Assembly (NCBI GenBank): GCA_027574665.1 | Contig: CM050653.1 | Span: 37,832,118-37,896,117, forward strand | Direction of reading: 5' to 3' | Source: Rhynochetos jubatus | Taxonomy: Eukaryota > Chordata > Aves > Eurypygiformes > Rhynochetidae | DNA length: 64,000 nucleotides | Shown here: positions 26,101 through 36,900 of the stretch, piece by piece | Position numbering within the stretch: position 1 is the first letter of the stretch | Layout: the number at the start of each line of letters is the position of its first letter | Made by a program: the position numbers and the translations under genes | Notes under the pieces: generated by a model | Seen by the model: the letters and a program-made list of their open reading frames with translations, nothing else | Databases searched by the model: none | What the model was told of the DNA's origin: nothing

Positions 26101-29100
26101 AATGTAAGAATGTAATGCCCTGTGTTCACAGCAAACATAATATATATGTTGGATTAAACACTACTGATCTAGACCACTGCTTGTCAGAAATGAATTGGCT
26201 GCTAAAATCTTGTTCCAGCTCAATAGCTGTTTAATTTTCTTATGACAGAGTAGGTTAGCTGTTTAAAGAGAACCTGTCTCAGGTTTTTAGAGAGCTGTCA
26301 TGGGAATTATGCTGTATGCCAGCAATGAGTGTTGCATTTCAACACCTGTGTCTAGTTCAAAGTGGACTGAAGCTCCAAATGCAGTTCCTTGGAAGGGAGA
26401 AGGGCAAAAGAATCCTAGCAGAAAGAAGAGATGAAATCAAATGCGTATCCCTTCTGTATTTTCTGGTGGAAAAATGCTAGCCAGAATGTAGAATGAGTAA
26501 CTTGGAATGTGTGTTTTCCTGGACTAGTGGCACCTTGTAAAGAAGTGTAAGTGCTGTCACCGTGCACACTGAGGGTGCAGCCTCAGAAAGATTACAGAGC
26601 ACTGACAAAATCTGCAGGTACTTGCTAGAAGCCATCTCTAAGTTAAAACAAATCCTCTGTCACTACCTGTTTTTATACATCAGCCCTTTCCTGGAGGGTT
26701 TTCTGCGATCTTCGCTGCCGTCTGTACGTAATCTGAAAAGATGCTTCTCTCTGCACAGATACGTAGCATTTGATTTCCATAAAGAGTGCAGTCGGATGAG
26801 GTGGGATCGACTTCAGATCTTGGTGGATCAACTAGCGGAACAGCAAGATGAGTTTAGGTAAGGCTCTGCGGTTGTGTCACATCTGTACTGTTAAAATGAG
26901 ACCACTTTCTCATGGTTTCTGTTGTCTTGCGCGAAGGCACGGTAAAGCACACCTCTAATCTTCTGTAAAGGAGTTGCATTAGTGTTCCTGTATTTCTGAT
27001 CTCTTGCTGATAGCATGTGCGAGGTTGGAGACCTGGTGGTGGGTAAGATTAAATGTCCTGCTAAAATGGTTCTGAGAACTGCAACCCTGTGTGGTGTGTG
27101 ACTCAAGAGCTGCCTTTACCTTTGGCTAAAAGGCTAGAGAAGGAAATGAGCGTGCATACAACTGAAGCTAGTTTAAAAGAAGTCTCCTTCTGCGATGTCT
27201 TTTCATCCAGAAGTCATTGAGTGGTGTTGGCAGCAGGCTGTCCTGCCACACAGTGTCAAGCACACAGTGCTCCTTCCACCTGCTCTCTAACACGTTGTAG
27301 CACCAAACCTTGGCACTGCTTGTTAACATAAGTAACTCACAAGGAAACAAATTCTCATTTTGCTTAGTCACATAAAAGTAGGCTAAATGTCTACATTGCC
27401 TTAAATCTTCGTTTAATCCCCAAAGTGTGTTGTTTTAAGCACTGCTTGGTCTTTGCTATTTGTAGCCATGTAGATTTAGGGAAACTGTTTACTTTGTTCT
27501 GCTTTTCTGATTGCTTCCTTCCTGTTCCTAAGGTCTTGTGCCTAAAGCACAAAGTAGGTTAGCTAAAACGTGCCATTCAGTATTTAAAATGAGCTGTTTG
27601 TTATCTAGAAAACACCTGGTTTAGCTGACCAAAAAGATTGAGGTAACAACTAGCATATGCAGTTGCAAGAGGGAACATTTGGTTCCCCCAGGTGTTCACG
27701 TAACAGAAGAGGAAGTGACAACAAGTTTTCAGTAGTGGCCTTAAAGATTTGAATACCTTCCTGGAAGAAGTGAGACTTTTTGTGTAGCGGTGACCGGATT
27801 GAACTGGGTGACCAGGTATATACAAATCTGGTTACTTCTGCTGTTACACTCTAATGATCTTGTTACCTGTGGAGCTAGGACTCTAATAACTGAGAAAAAT
27901 AAAATGTCAGCTGCTCTTCCCAGTGGCATGTAACTCCACATGGCTGGCTGTCTCAATGATGAGTGAATACTGCCCTGACATTACTCAGTGTTCATGTCTT
28001 GATGCTGTTCTTCAGCGTGGGAGGGCAAAAATTCAGGGAGGCATCAAAGTCCAAATACCTGCCTAAGAACTCTTAGTATGCTCAGGACAGCTGCGTCTTG
28101 GTTGCCAGAATATTCACTTCTGAAAACGTGTGGTTTATATGGATTGTGGTCAGTAAATACTTAGGTGGATTGTACGTCTTAGTTATTTTCTAGTTGACTC
28201 CGATGGCAAAATTGTGACTCAGCAGGAAGGAATATTCCGCAGTAACTGCATGGACTGCCTTGATCGGACTAACGTGATTCAGAGCTTGTTGGCACGCCGA
28301 TCTCTTCAAGCCCAGCTTCAGGTAAATATTTTATTCTTAACAAGCTGGAAGAGGAGAGAGAGAGGCTTTGCTCGAAACAGATGTGTCATTTGACCACCGC
28401 ACTAAGCGCTTGCATACTTGAGTTACTTGAAATGCACTGGGCAGGCTCCAGTTTAAGTATAGCTGAAATCAAATCCCAGTTTTTCTAGCAAACTACTAAA
28501 TATGCCTCTCTGCTTTTTGTTTTAGAGGCTAGGTGTTCTGCATGTGGGACAGAGAATTGAAGAGCAAGCAGACTTTGAAAAAATCTACAAAAATGGTAGG
28601 CTGTTCATAGGTTCAACCAACCACTTTTTTCCCCTAACACAGTACATAACTTCCTTAATCTTTCTTAATGTTTTCCTATTCACAGCGTGGGCTGATAACG
28701 CTAACGCTTGTGCCAAACAATATGCTGGAACTGGTGCCTTAAAGACTGATTACACAAGGTAAGTCAGCCTTTCTTGTAAAAGCCTTCTGGATTTTGGGGT
28801 ATGTTTGGGATTTTGTTTAAGTCTTCAAATATAAGAAGGTTATTAATTTGGATCTTAGGCCATTCATCAGTTTTGCAGTGGTTCAACTGATAAAATGTCA
28901 GACCAAGATCTACAGAACACTGTTCTTCACTGTGTTTATATGAAAGGAGAAAAGACTATCTGAAAAACAAAAACCACAAACAAGAACGTGTGCCTCTTTG
29001 AGGCACATTTATGTTGTAGGATGGAGAGAAGAGACGTTTTACTTTCAATCTGTTACCTGTGCTAATAATGCAGAGGCAGCACTAGATAAATGTATTCACG

Positions 29101-31008
29101 TGCAGGTATTAATTAAACATCGTGCACATCTGAACAATGAAAGAACTGTAAATCTGAAATAATCTTCCTGCGTTTATAAAACTATTAAATATGTTTTTCA
29201 ACTTCTTTTTGCAGAACTGGGAAGAGAACTCAGTGGGGCTTAATAATGGATGGCTGGAACTCATTGATACGTTACTACAAAAATAACTTTTCTGATGGAT
29301 TTAGACAAGTGAGTTTGGCTTTTAGCTGTGTGAAATGTGTGAAATAAACATTGCAGTGTGTTTTAACTCGTGCTCTCCCTTTCTCTTCCAGGATGCGATT
29401 GATCTTTTTCTCGGGAATTATTCAGTGGATGAAGTAGAACCCGCTAGTCCTCTACATGTCAAGAAAGATTGGAAGTTCTTAGCTGTGAGTATGGAGACTT
29501 TATACACGATTGGAGAAACACATACAGCCTTTTAGTCACGTGCTTCATAGGACTAAGTAGAACGTGTCTGTCTAGTAATGAAGCCACCCCATAATCTGGT
29601 TATGTTTCTGTGATACCTGCTTGTAGGACTAAACCCAGACTGTTCCCTTGACAGAAAATTGAGTGTCCTTGAGGTATTGAAAAAACTGCTGCTTGCTTTT
29701 TTTAGAAAATCTGCTTCATCAAGTGGAAAGGGAGAAATTCTACTAGTCAACATCAATGACTTTCCTTCTGCAGAAGAAGCTTGCGAAGATCTCTTCTCAT
29801 ACTTCATGCAGAAGCATAGACTGTAACACAAAAAACCCTTTTTCTCCCCTCCTATTTTTTTTGTCCCCTTCTGTTTTTTGAAATGGGGGGGACATTGCAG
29901 CTTAACCGGTGTTTTGCTTTTGTGGATTTTTTTAAACCATACACAAACCTTAAGCTCTCTTTTAATAAAAAGGTGTATGTTAATTCTTAACCTAGTTATC
30001 CAACACTCTTCCAAACTTTGGAGCTATCTAAAGTTTTATTTGTACCTGACAGCAGGTGAATCAGGAGTTAAAGCAATTTCATTACAATGCAAGTAAATAT
30101 TTTACAGTATGACCTGTCCTAAAGGAAATGAAGGAATATGTGCCACTATATCAAGTGATTATTCTTTTTCTCTTTCCCCAGTTGCCTATTATTATGGTGG
30201 TTGCTTTCTCCATGTGCATTATTTGTTTGCTAATGGCTGGTAAGTCACTATTGAGCTCAGTTTCACAAAATTAATTTACTTGTATGTGAACTTTCTGTAA
30301 ATGCTTACCAGAAACTATTCAGTGTGAAATTGCTTCTCAGCCATACTCAAAGTTGTTTGAGCATAGCTCTGGAGATGGAGTGTTAGCACATCATCATTAA
30401 TTTGGAAAAATGTGAGGTACTACATTAAAACTTTTGTAGAAGTTGCTTAAGGGGCAGTTAATTGCCCCCAAATTTAGTGCCACCTGCCTGATTTGAGGCA
30501 GAAAATTCGAAGAAGTCAGATATAGGTGTGAGTCCGTTCTGATGGATGTCCCCCTAATCTAAATCTGTGTCGAGTTGTGAAGGCTTTTGCCTTCTGCTTT
30601 TGCCTTGTGTTTTCTAACACTAGTGCCAGTGGAGTTCTTGACTCAGCCTTCAGCAGCTGTCTGTTCAAAATGTTCAAGAACTGTGTGCAAACACAGTTTT
30701 CCTAGGTAAAGAAATGGAAAAAGAAAAGGCCCCAGTACCCATGGAAGACTTGTAACTTCATTTGACAGAAGCTCTCTGAGGGAAGGCTTGAAATATTTTG
30801 CTTTTCTACTTAAAAACCCTCTCTGGTTTATTTGAGGTAATGAACTAAAATGTTTATCTGACTCTTAACAGGTGACACATGGACTGAGACACTGGCCTAT
30901 GTGCTTTTCTGGGGAAGTGCAAGCTTTGGAACTTTCGCCATCATCCTTTACAATGGCAAGGATTTTGTAGATGCACCCAAGCTGGTCCAGAAAGAGAAGA
31001 TGGACTGA
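4463..31008 (+). CDS. SACM1L: Phosphatidylinositol-3-phosphatase SAC1 (SACM1L), complete, 20 exons
   Basis: SAC1 is an ER/Golgi membrane lipid phosphatase that dephosphorylates PI4P (also PI3P) and helps drive lipid exchange at membrane contact sites. Coding exons: 4463-4518, 12188-12285, 13618-13692, 16375-16502, 17481-17630, 19595-19654, 20987-21020, 22921-23022, 23801-23886, 24053-24139, 24586-24654, 24744-24823, 26759-26857, 28183-28321, 28526-28595, 28686-28758, 29215-29308, 29392-29484, 30182-30239, 30872-31008. They sum to 595 codons plus stop with every phase matching. Human is 587 residues; the extra eight are an alanine-rich N-terminus. The CX5R catalytic motif CMDCLDRT has its nucleophile at about C397 (exon 14). 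Two C-terminal membrane segments lie near residues 532-551 and 557-577. The tail ends KEKMD, fitting a KXKXX COPI retrieval signal. Intron 7 is U12-type. Identification by recalled family sequence is very secure. Confidence 0.97.
6297..6853 (+). mobile_element. CR1 LINE fragment, sense, SACM1L intron 1
   Basis: A 5'-truncated CR1 non-LTR retrotransposon 3' portion in plus orientation. It begins with the typical GTGGCCAGCAGGTCGAGGGA and runs through the end of the ORF2 region. It terminates in the conserved 3' segment (TTGGACTAGATGATCTCCAG followed by the GGTCCCTTCCAACC block and CTGTGATTTT). No intact reading frame survives; the longest stretch is about 70 codons. Its 3' sequence differs from the other copies in this window, so it belongs to a different and probably older subfamily. 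Confidence 0.93.
14381..14697 (-). mobile_element. CR1 LINE fragment, antisense, SACM1L intron 3
   Basis: CR1 3' end in minus orientation. The low-coordinate side carries the 3' terminal repeat (TCATAGAATCACAGG), then TTTGGGTTGGATGGGACC and CCATCCAGTTCCAACCCCCC. It continues to the region around TCACTACAGGCCCCTGTAAA. It is closely similar to the copies at 35305 and 48385. It is 5'-truncated and non-coding. Confidence 0.93.
21021..22920 (+). other. U12-type (minor spliceosome) intron, SACM1L intron 7
   Basis: The intron starts GTATCCTTTT directly after exon 7. This is the U12-class 5' splice site consensus (A/G)TATCCTT and not the GTRAGT seen at nearly all other SACM1L donors. Near its 3' end, TTCCTTAGT at 22900-22908 matches the U12 branch-point consensus TTCCTTRAY at 8 of 9 positions. 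It is about 12-15 bases before the terminal CAG at 22918-22920, the short spacing typical of this class. The flanking exons join in frame (HGF|ITMHSCS region), which fixes the boundaries. The class assignment rests on motif match. Confidence 0.85.
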
Positions 31009-31454
31009 ATTTGTGTGTGTGGAAAGCGGCTTAGTACTGAGGATTCCTCAAGCCACGCTTGGAGTCTCTACTGACCTGCTTTCCACACCGGCTAGTGGTC
31101 TTGTTAACTTTCTTCCTTAGTGGCGGGGGAGGGGGGATGGAGGGGAAAGCAAGCCATGTGGCTTTGGTGGTGGTAGCTTTCAACTGAGACCTGACTTGAC
31201 AGTCTTCGTTGCAATGGTCTTTGGAATATTGCATTAGTGGAGGGGGCTCCGCTCCTGGTGAGGTAATGCAAAGATGAAAGCCAGCCTTTTGGTGTCTGGA
31301 ATGTTTCAGCTCTTAGTCCATCTGGGCTGTTTCAGCTGAATTTTTGGTCTTCGGGTTGACAGGAGAGATCTTCATGTGTCAAAATACCCAGATGTTGAGG
31401 CATTAATAATGGAGCTGCTAACCGTGGTGTCTGGACAGATAGCGGCTTTGTACC

Positions 31455-31460
31455 AATAAA
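31455..31460 (+). terminator. Poly(A) signal, proximal, SACM1L
   Basis: Perfect AATAAA about 450 bases after the SACM1L stop codon. It is followed by T/G-rich sequence (TTACATTTGTTGTG), consistent with a downstream element. It is a plausible proximal cleavage site. Confidence 0.6.
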
Positions 31461-32099
31461 AAGTCTAGTTCCAAGACGTACAGCTGGATTACATTTGTTG
31501 TGATAAAGTCCACGTGAGGAGTCCTTCGTGCATATTTGTGTGTGGATTCTTTTTGCTGAATATAAGACTTTTTTTTTTGAATCCTAATGCTCTTCTAAAA
31601 TGAGCTTTTTTGTCCTGTCTTGTTTATCTAGGACTGATGCAATATTCTACTAACCATTGTTTGGGTGAAAGGACAGTGTAATTGGATGTTCTTGAAACTG
31701 CACATGTCTTGCTGTTTCAATACTGCGGTCTCCAGATGATTCATTAGTTAGCGAGTTAAAACGTAGAATTTTCTTCCTTAAAGATGTAAATGAAATCAGA
31801 GAATGTAAAAACCCTTTGCAGTGTTTATTGAACCTTCCTTATGCTAAAGGTCCAAAGTACTCTATTACTTTAAGAAAGGGTCACAGCGTAAAAGGTGAAC
31901 TTCATTGTTTTGCTAGTCGGCTGCTTCTGTTCTTGGTTATGTTGAAATAATTTATGAAAGGAAGAGTAACAACCTGAGGAGAAAGCGATTAGTCTAAACT
32001 CCCTCTTTGCACTTGGGAGCAGCAGCTTGCTTTTCATGCATGATACTGTAAGACACTTTAAAAAAAAAAAAAGCTACAGAATAATTTGTGCTGGTTAAT

Positions 32100-32105
32100 A
32101 ATAAA
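32100..32105 (+). terminator. Poly(A) signal, middle, SACM1L
   Basis: Perfect AATAAA about 1.1 kb after the stop codon, followed by TGTGTGTC, a GT-rich downstream element. An A-run at 32060-32072 lies just upstream. Confidence 0.5.
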
Positions 32106-32915
32106 TGTGTGTCATTTAAATTTAGTGCTTCCAAGCTGTATAAAAACAAGTAATCCTAATCCAGGACCAATTTTAAACTATTTTGTCACTTATTTTATAT
32201 GGTTTGTTCAAAACGGGACATGGAACTTGCTTAAGGCGCTGTGCATTGTTTACTATTTCCTGTAAGTACAGCTGTATATTCAGATTGTGATTATAAAACT
32301 GAAATGGGAGGGGGGGAAGGGAGAAACATGTAGAATACTAGGACTAGCGGAGTTGTCACTGTTGGAGCGAGAACACGAAACACTGATACTGCGGTGTTTC
32401 CTTGTGTTACGACTAAACATATGTACAGATTTTTTTGTCAACTGTTAACTGTTCATTTTAACCTTGAATGTTTCTGGAGGCCTCTCTGGGTTTTGTGTAA
32501 ACATAACCTGTCCGTAAGCACGCGTACTTGCAAAGTATCTGTTTGCTCCTGGATGCTGTAATGGAAATACCAGTTGATGGGTAACTGGAAAACCCTCCCA
32601 CCTAAAATTTTCCAAAGTGAATGCCGTTAGGGGCACAAAGTACACTAGGATCGTAGGCTCGGTATCTGGAAGCGATGGTGTTGATGGCTGTGGCGGGTGG
32701 CGTTTGAAACCGGCTTTGCTCGTCTTGCGGTCTAGAACTACATCTTTGCATCCTTGGAGAACCCGTTGCGGCAAAGACCAAACTTGAATTGCTAATAGGA
32801 AAGGTTTGTAAGACGTAGGGTAACGTAGGTTTTAGAAGTCGGAAGGCACCTGTGTTTAAGTGCTTTGCGAAGAGCCTGTATTTCTAAAATCACAAACGGT
32901 GTACTCGTAAACGAC

Positions 32916-32921
32916 AATAAA
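32916..32921 (+). terminator. Poly(A) signal, distal, SACM1L
   Basis: Perfect AATAAA about 1.9 kb after the stop codon, followed by a GT-rich tract (GTGGTGGGTGGTG) at about 32944. It is the last hexamer before the SNRPD1 CpG island. Confidence 0.5.
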
Positions 32922-33029
32922 ATGTTCGACTTTTCTAGAATACGTGGTGGGTGGTGCATTTTCCCTCTTGGAGCGGGCCTTTCCCAGGCTATCTCCAGAA
33001 GGATGCTTCCGTTTTCTCTGCTCGTTGCA

Positions 33030-33960
33030 CGTGGAACTCTTGCTATCCCGCCCGTAAACGCCGAGGGTCTGGCGGCGTACCCTGGGTTAGAGCATCCCCT
33101 CCCAGCTGCTGCGGCCGGAGCTCAGTCTGGGAACTCCAGCGGCTGGCGATTCCTGCTGCTTAATCAAGCCCAAGCGTTGCCTCTGCTGGGTGCTGGTGGC
33201 TACTTCGTCTCGCCGGGGAGGACGGCTCGGGGCTTTACCGGCCGCAGCAGGGGCTCAGGGCGCGATTCACCGTGTTCCCGGCGCACCCCGCCCCCTTTCC
33301 CCTTCCCGAGCACCCTCCCTCCACGGGCGCTGCCCTGCGCATGCGCATCCCGCCGGGGCGGGGCGCTGGCACGGCCGCTTCCGCCCATTCATCGCTGGGG
33401 TCGGCGGCCGCTTCCTGGCGCCAGAGGCGGCGCGGCCTGCAGGGAGGAGGCCTCCGCACCGCCCGCGCCTCGCGGCTTTCCCGCCGAGGGGCTCCGCTCT
33501 CCCCGCGGGGCGGCCGCCGCTTCCCTTCCGAAGGCCGCCCGGCCGCCGGCCCCCCGCCGCTATGAAGCTCGTCAGGTGAGCGGATGGAGGCGGATTGCCG
33601 CCGCCCGGCCGCGGCGCCGAGGAAGCCCGCGCGCGCGAGGGCCGGCCCCGCGCTGATGGCCGCCTCGCGTATCCCCCTTTCCCCACCACACACGCTCGCT
33701 CCCGGCCGCTGGGGCGGGCGGCGGCGGCGGCTGCCCGCGGGCCCCCGGCCTGCCCGGGTGGTGGCGGCGGCGGCCCGTGCACCCGGCCGGGCCGCGGGAT
33801 TGTGCCGCCGCGGCCCGTTAGCTGGCGGCGGGAGGCCCTGTTCCGCGGCCTTGCTGGGAGGCCGGGGGCTGGGGGGCGCTCCCGGGGCGGGGCCTGCGCG
33901 GGTTGCTCAGCAGAACCCCCCTTGGGGCGGGAAAACCCCCGGGTTTGGTTAGAATTACGT
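33030..33960 (+). promoter_or_regulatory. CpG-island promoter of SNRPD1
   Basis: A dense CpG island overlaps SNRPD1 exon 1. It contains the palindrome TGCGCATGCGCA at 33336-33347, an excellent NRF1 site, and a GC box GGGGCGGGGCG at 33355-33365. CTTCCG-type ETS motifs lie between these and the start codon. There is no TATA box. NRF1/SP1/ETS promoters of this kind typically drive constitutive genes, which suits a core splicing factor. Long reading frames in the island on both strands are by-products of low stop-codon density and are not called as genes. Confidence 0.8.
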
Positions 33961-36900
33961 CTTCTGAGGCAGACCGGGTTTGAAACCGTTGCCGCCTTTG
34001 TGCAGCAATGACCGCTTCGCCTGCAGGCGGGATGCGGGGTTCGGCAGTGTGTCCTCAAGCATCCCAGCGCCCGGTGGTTGGGCGGGACGTGGGCTTTGTT
34101 GGGGTGTTTCGTGTTTTGCCGCTGTGTGGTGCCTCGCCAGACCTTCAGCACAATCCGGCAGCTCCCGGAACGCTGTCGTTGGAATCGGGAGATGTGTGAA
34201 TAACTTGGGATTGCTTTTCTGTAACAGGATGCCAGACGTGTAAGGCGTTGCGTGGGGATGGACAACTTTATTTCTCTGTCGTTCCTAGGTTTCTAATGAA
34301 GCTGAGTCATGAGACTGTGACCATTGAACTGAAGAATGGGACGCAGGTGCACGGAACTATCACAGGTATGGGGGGACTACAGCCAAGTGTTCCGGTGCTG
34401 CTAACAGTCGGCAGCCGTGGCTTGGGCTGCGTTTTTTTGTTTTGCACTCCCTCTCGTGGGGACCTTCTCTGCGAGATGCAGGAGGTGTTCTGATTCACAC
34501 CGTTAGGTGTAAGCACAAGGCTTGTCTGTTGCAGAAGTTGCTGGGACCGCGTGCAGAGCTGGGACCGGCCAGCTTTCCCTGGGCAACCAGGAAAACGCTG
34601 GGAAACTGCAGCCATTGTCTTCGATTGGCCAGTAGGGGAGTTCACCTGTGGTCAGCCTTACCCTGTTGATAGAAGGTGCTGCTGGAAGGCAGTGAAGTCC
34701 CTATAGTCCTGGGATCCTCCTGAGCCTGGCTGCAGGCTTTTGCTTAACTTGCAGACAGGCTTGAGGGTGGAGGAAGTGATCCCAAACCGCTGGCAAAACT
34801 GGCGTAAGCGGGGTGTTCTCTTAGAATTTTAGCAGCATGATAATGTTGGGGAGGTAGTTTTACTACCTTATCAAAACTGTATTGGACATACAGCTGAGTT
34901 TTTCATACGATGTTTCAGAACATCTGACTTCTGTTGGGAAATTGTAACAAGCAATGAAAACGTTACAGCTGAATCATCAGAAGAGGGACTTCTTTTTTTA
35001 ATGGTAACACTCATAAATGGTGGATGTTAAGTGCTGATACAGCCTTAAATTGGTCAAATTTTGTGTGTAGGCATTTTTAACCTAAAAGATGAATTACTTC
35101 TGTTGAGCATGTTTTTGCTCTGGTTAAGGTGAACTTACGTGGAAACGCAGCTTTGCATATATTTGCATTAATTCAGTAAAACGGGTTTGAAAACACGTGA
35201 CTTGATAGAGGGCAAGAAGGAATCTGGGTGTTGGGAATCTGGTCCCCTGCTGTTGCCAAAGGTCTGTCAGAGAAATCCATGGGTGTTACTGTTGATCAGG
35301 TGTTTCATAGAACCACAGGATGGTTTGGGTTGGAAGGGACCTTACAGACCATCCAGTTCCAACCCCCCTGCCATGGGCAGGGACACCCTCCACTAGACCA
35401 GGTTGCTCCGAGCCTCATCCAGCCTGGCCTTGAACACTGCCAGGGATGGGGCATCCACAGCTTCCCTGGGCAACCTGTCCCAGTGCCTCACCACCCTCTC
35501 CGGGAAGAATTTCTTCCTGATACCCAATCTAAATCTCCCCGCTTTCAATTTAACCCCGTTACCCCTTGTCCTGTCACTACAGGCCCTTGTAAAAAGTCCC
35601 CCCCAGCTTTCTTGTAGCCCCTTCAGGCACTGGAAGGTGCTATAAGGTCTCCCTGGAGCCTTCTCTTCTCCAGGCTGAACCAGCCCAACTCTCCCAGCCT
35701 GTCCCCATGGCAGAGGGGCTCCAGCCCTCTGAGCATCTCCATGGCCTCCTCTGGACTCGCTCCAGCAGGTCGATATCCTGATGTTGAGGGCTCCAGAGCT
35801 GGACGCAGCACTCCAGGTGGGGTCTCACAAGAGCAGAGCCCTCCCTCGACCTGCTGGCTTCTTTGTGTCACTGAGCAGAAAGTCATAGGGAGAACTTTTG
35901 TGGTTCATTATGTGGTTCTCCTGTGTATTGGTAAATGTGTGGACCGTTTTGTTTGGTTTAATAACATCAGTGAGGGATGTTGTTCTGAGAATACTCCTGT
36001 AGCGCTGCTTGGGAGGTGATCAGGGACATTGGTGGCGTACGTTGTATTTAATGAAGCAAACCCTTGCTGCTCAGCTGATGAACGTGCATGACCTACTTCC
36101 CTTCACTCACCCCAGGTTGCTTTCAGAAGTTCTTCTGCCCAGACACTGTTAAAAAACATAAACTTGGCTGAGTTGTGTTCCAGGGGGTTGCTGAGGTGCT
36201 TTTTTGGCCAGTAGCAATCCGCTGAGATCTGGCAGAGTTCAGTACGGGCATTATTTTGCAGTGAGCTCCATCAGTTTTGATTAGACCTGAATGCACCACC
36301 CTGGTATCCGATTGCAGCATGCTCTGTTGAACCCAGCCAGGTGGGAAGCAAACAAACTGCATGTCTCCTGACCTCGGTGCTCTAGCAGCCTTAATTGTTG
36401 AGCAGAGTCTCTCATTTTCTGCTAAGAATCTGTAAAAACTTGGAATGCAGCCCGTATTTCTAAAGTGACAATCTTCCCTTTACGCCGGGGCGTGAACCGT
36501 GTTTGTGCGCTCTTCCTCCCCGTGTCGGCTGGCGGGGGGGGCATGCTGAAGAGCAGGTGTCCTGTCATGCACACCTTACACAAACCGAGGGAGAGCAGGT
36601 GCCAGGGAGCTGTCTCAAATGTAGAATTAAGGGGAGAGGATGGAAAAATGTATGGAATAAGCATAGCACAGTGGTTCTCCTGGTTCTGACCTGCTGCTCA
36701 CCTGGGTAAGAGGTGTTACGCTTTGTCTTTCCGTGTTTATAAAACGAGGCCGTACTTTTTTGACCACAAAGGGTCGCTTACAGAGAAGCTGAACACATGA
36801 AAAATGGCTCACTGAATCAGCAGATGTTTGTAAACTACAGTTTCCATCTTTTGCCTCAATTTTTCATCTGAAAAAGTTACTCTCGTTTTGATCTTCGTAG

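Larger units (their letters stand above)
31009..32935 (+). other. SACM1L 3' untranslated region (extent inferred)
   Basis: AT-rich non-coding sequence follows the SACM1L stop codon. Three AATAAA hexamers occur at 31455-31460, 32100-32105 and 32916-32921, allowing alternative ends of about 0.45, 1.1 and 1.9 kb. The interval has no credible open reading frame. After the last hexamer, composition changes to the GC-rich SNRPD1 promoter. Which signal is used cannot be told from sequence. Confidence 0.6.

Noticed and set aside
29553..30014. 153-codon minus-strand open frame inside SACM1L intron 18
   Set aside because: Antisense to an intron, low-complexity and unlike any known family; consistent with a chance open frame.
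32865..34265. Long open frames (263 codons plus; 332 codons minus) around the SNRPD1 promoter
   Set aside because: They lie in a CpG island where stop codons are rare, are proline/arginine/alanine-rich low-complexity, overlap each other on both strands and resemble no protein.
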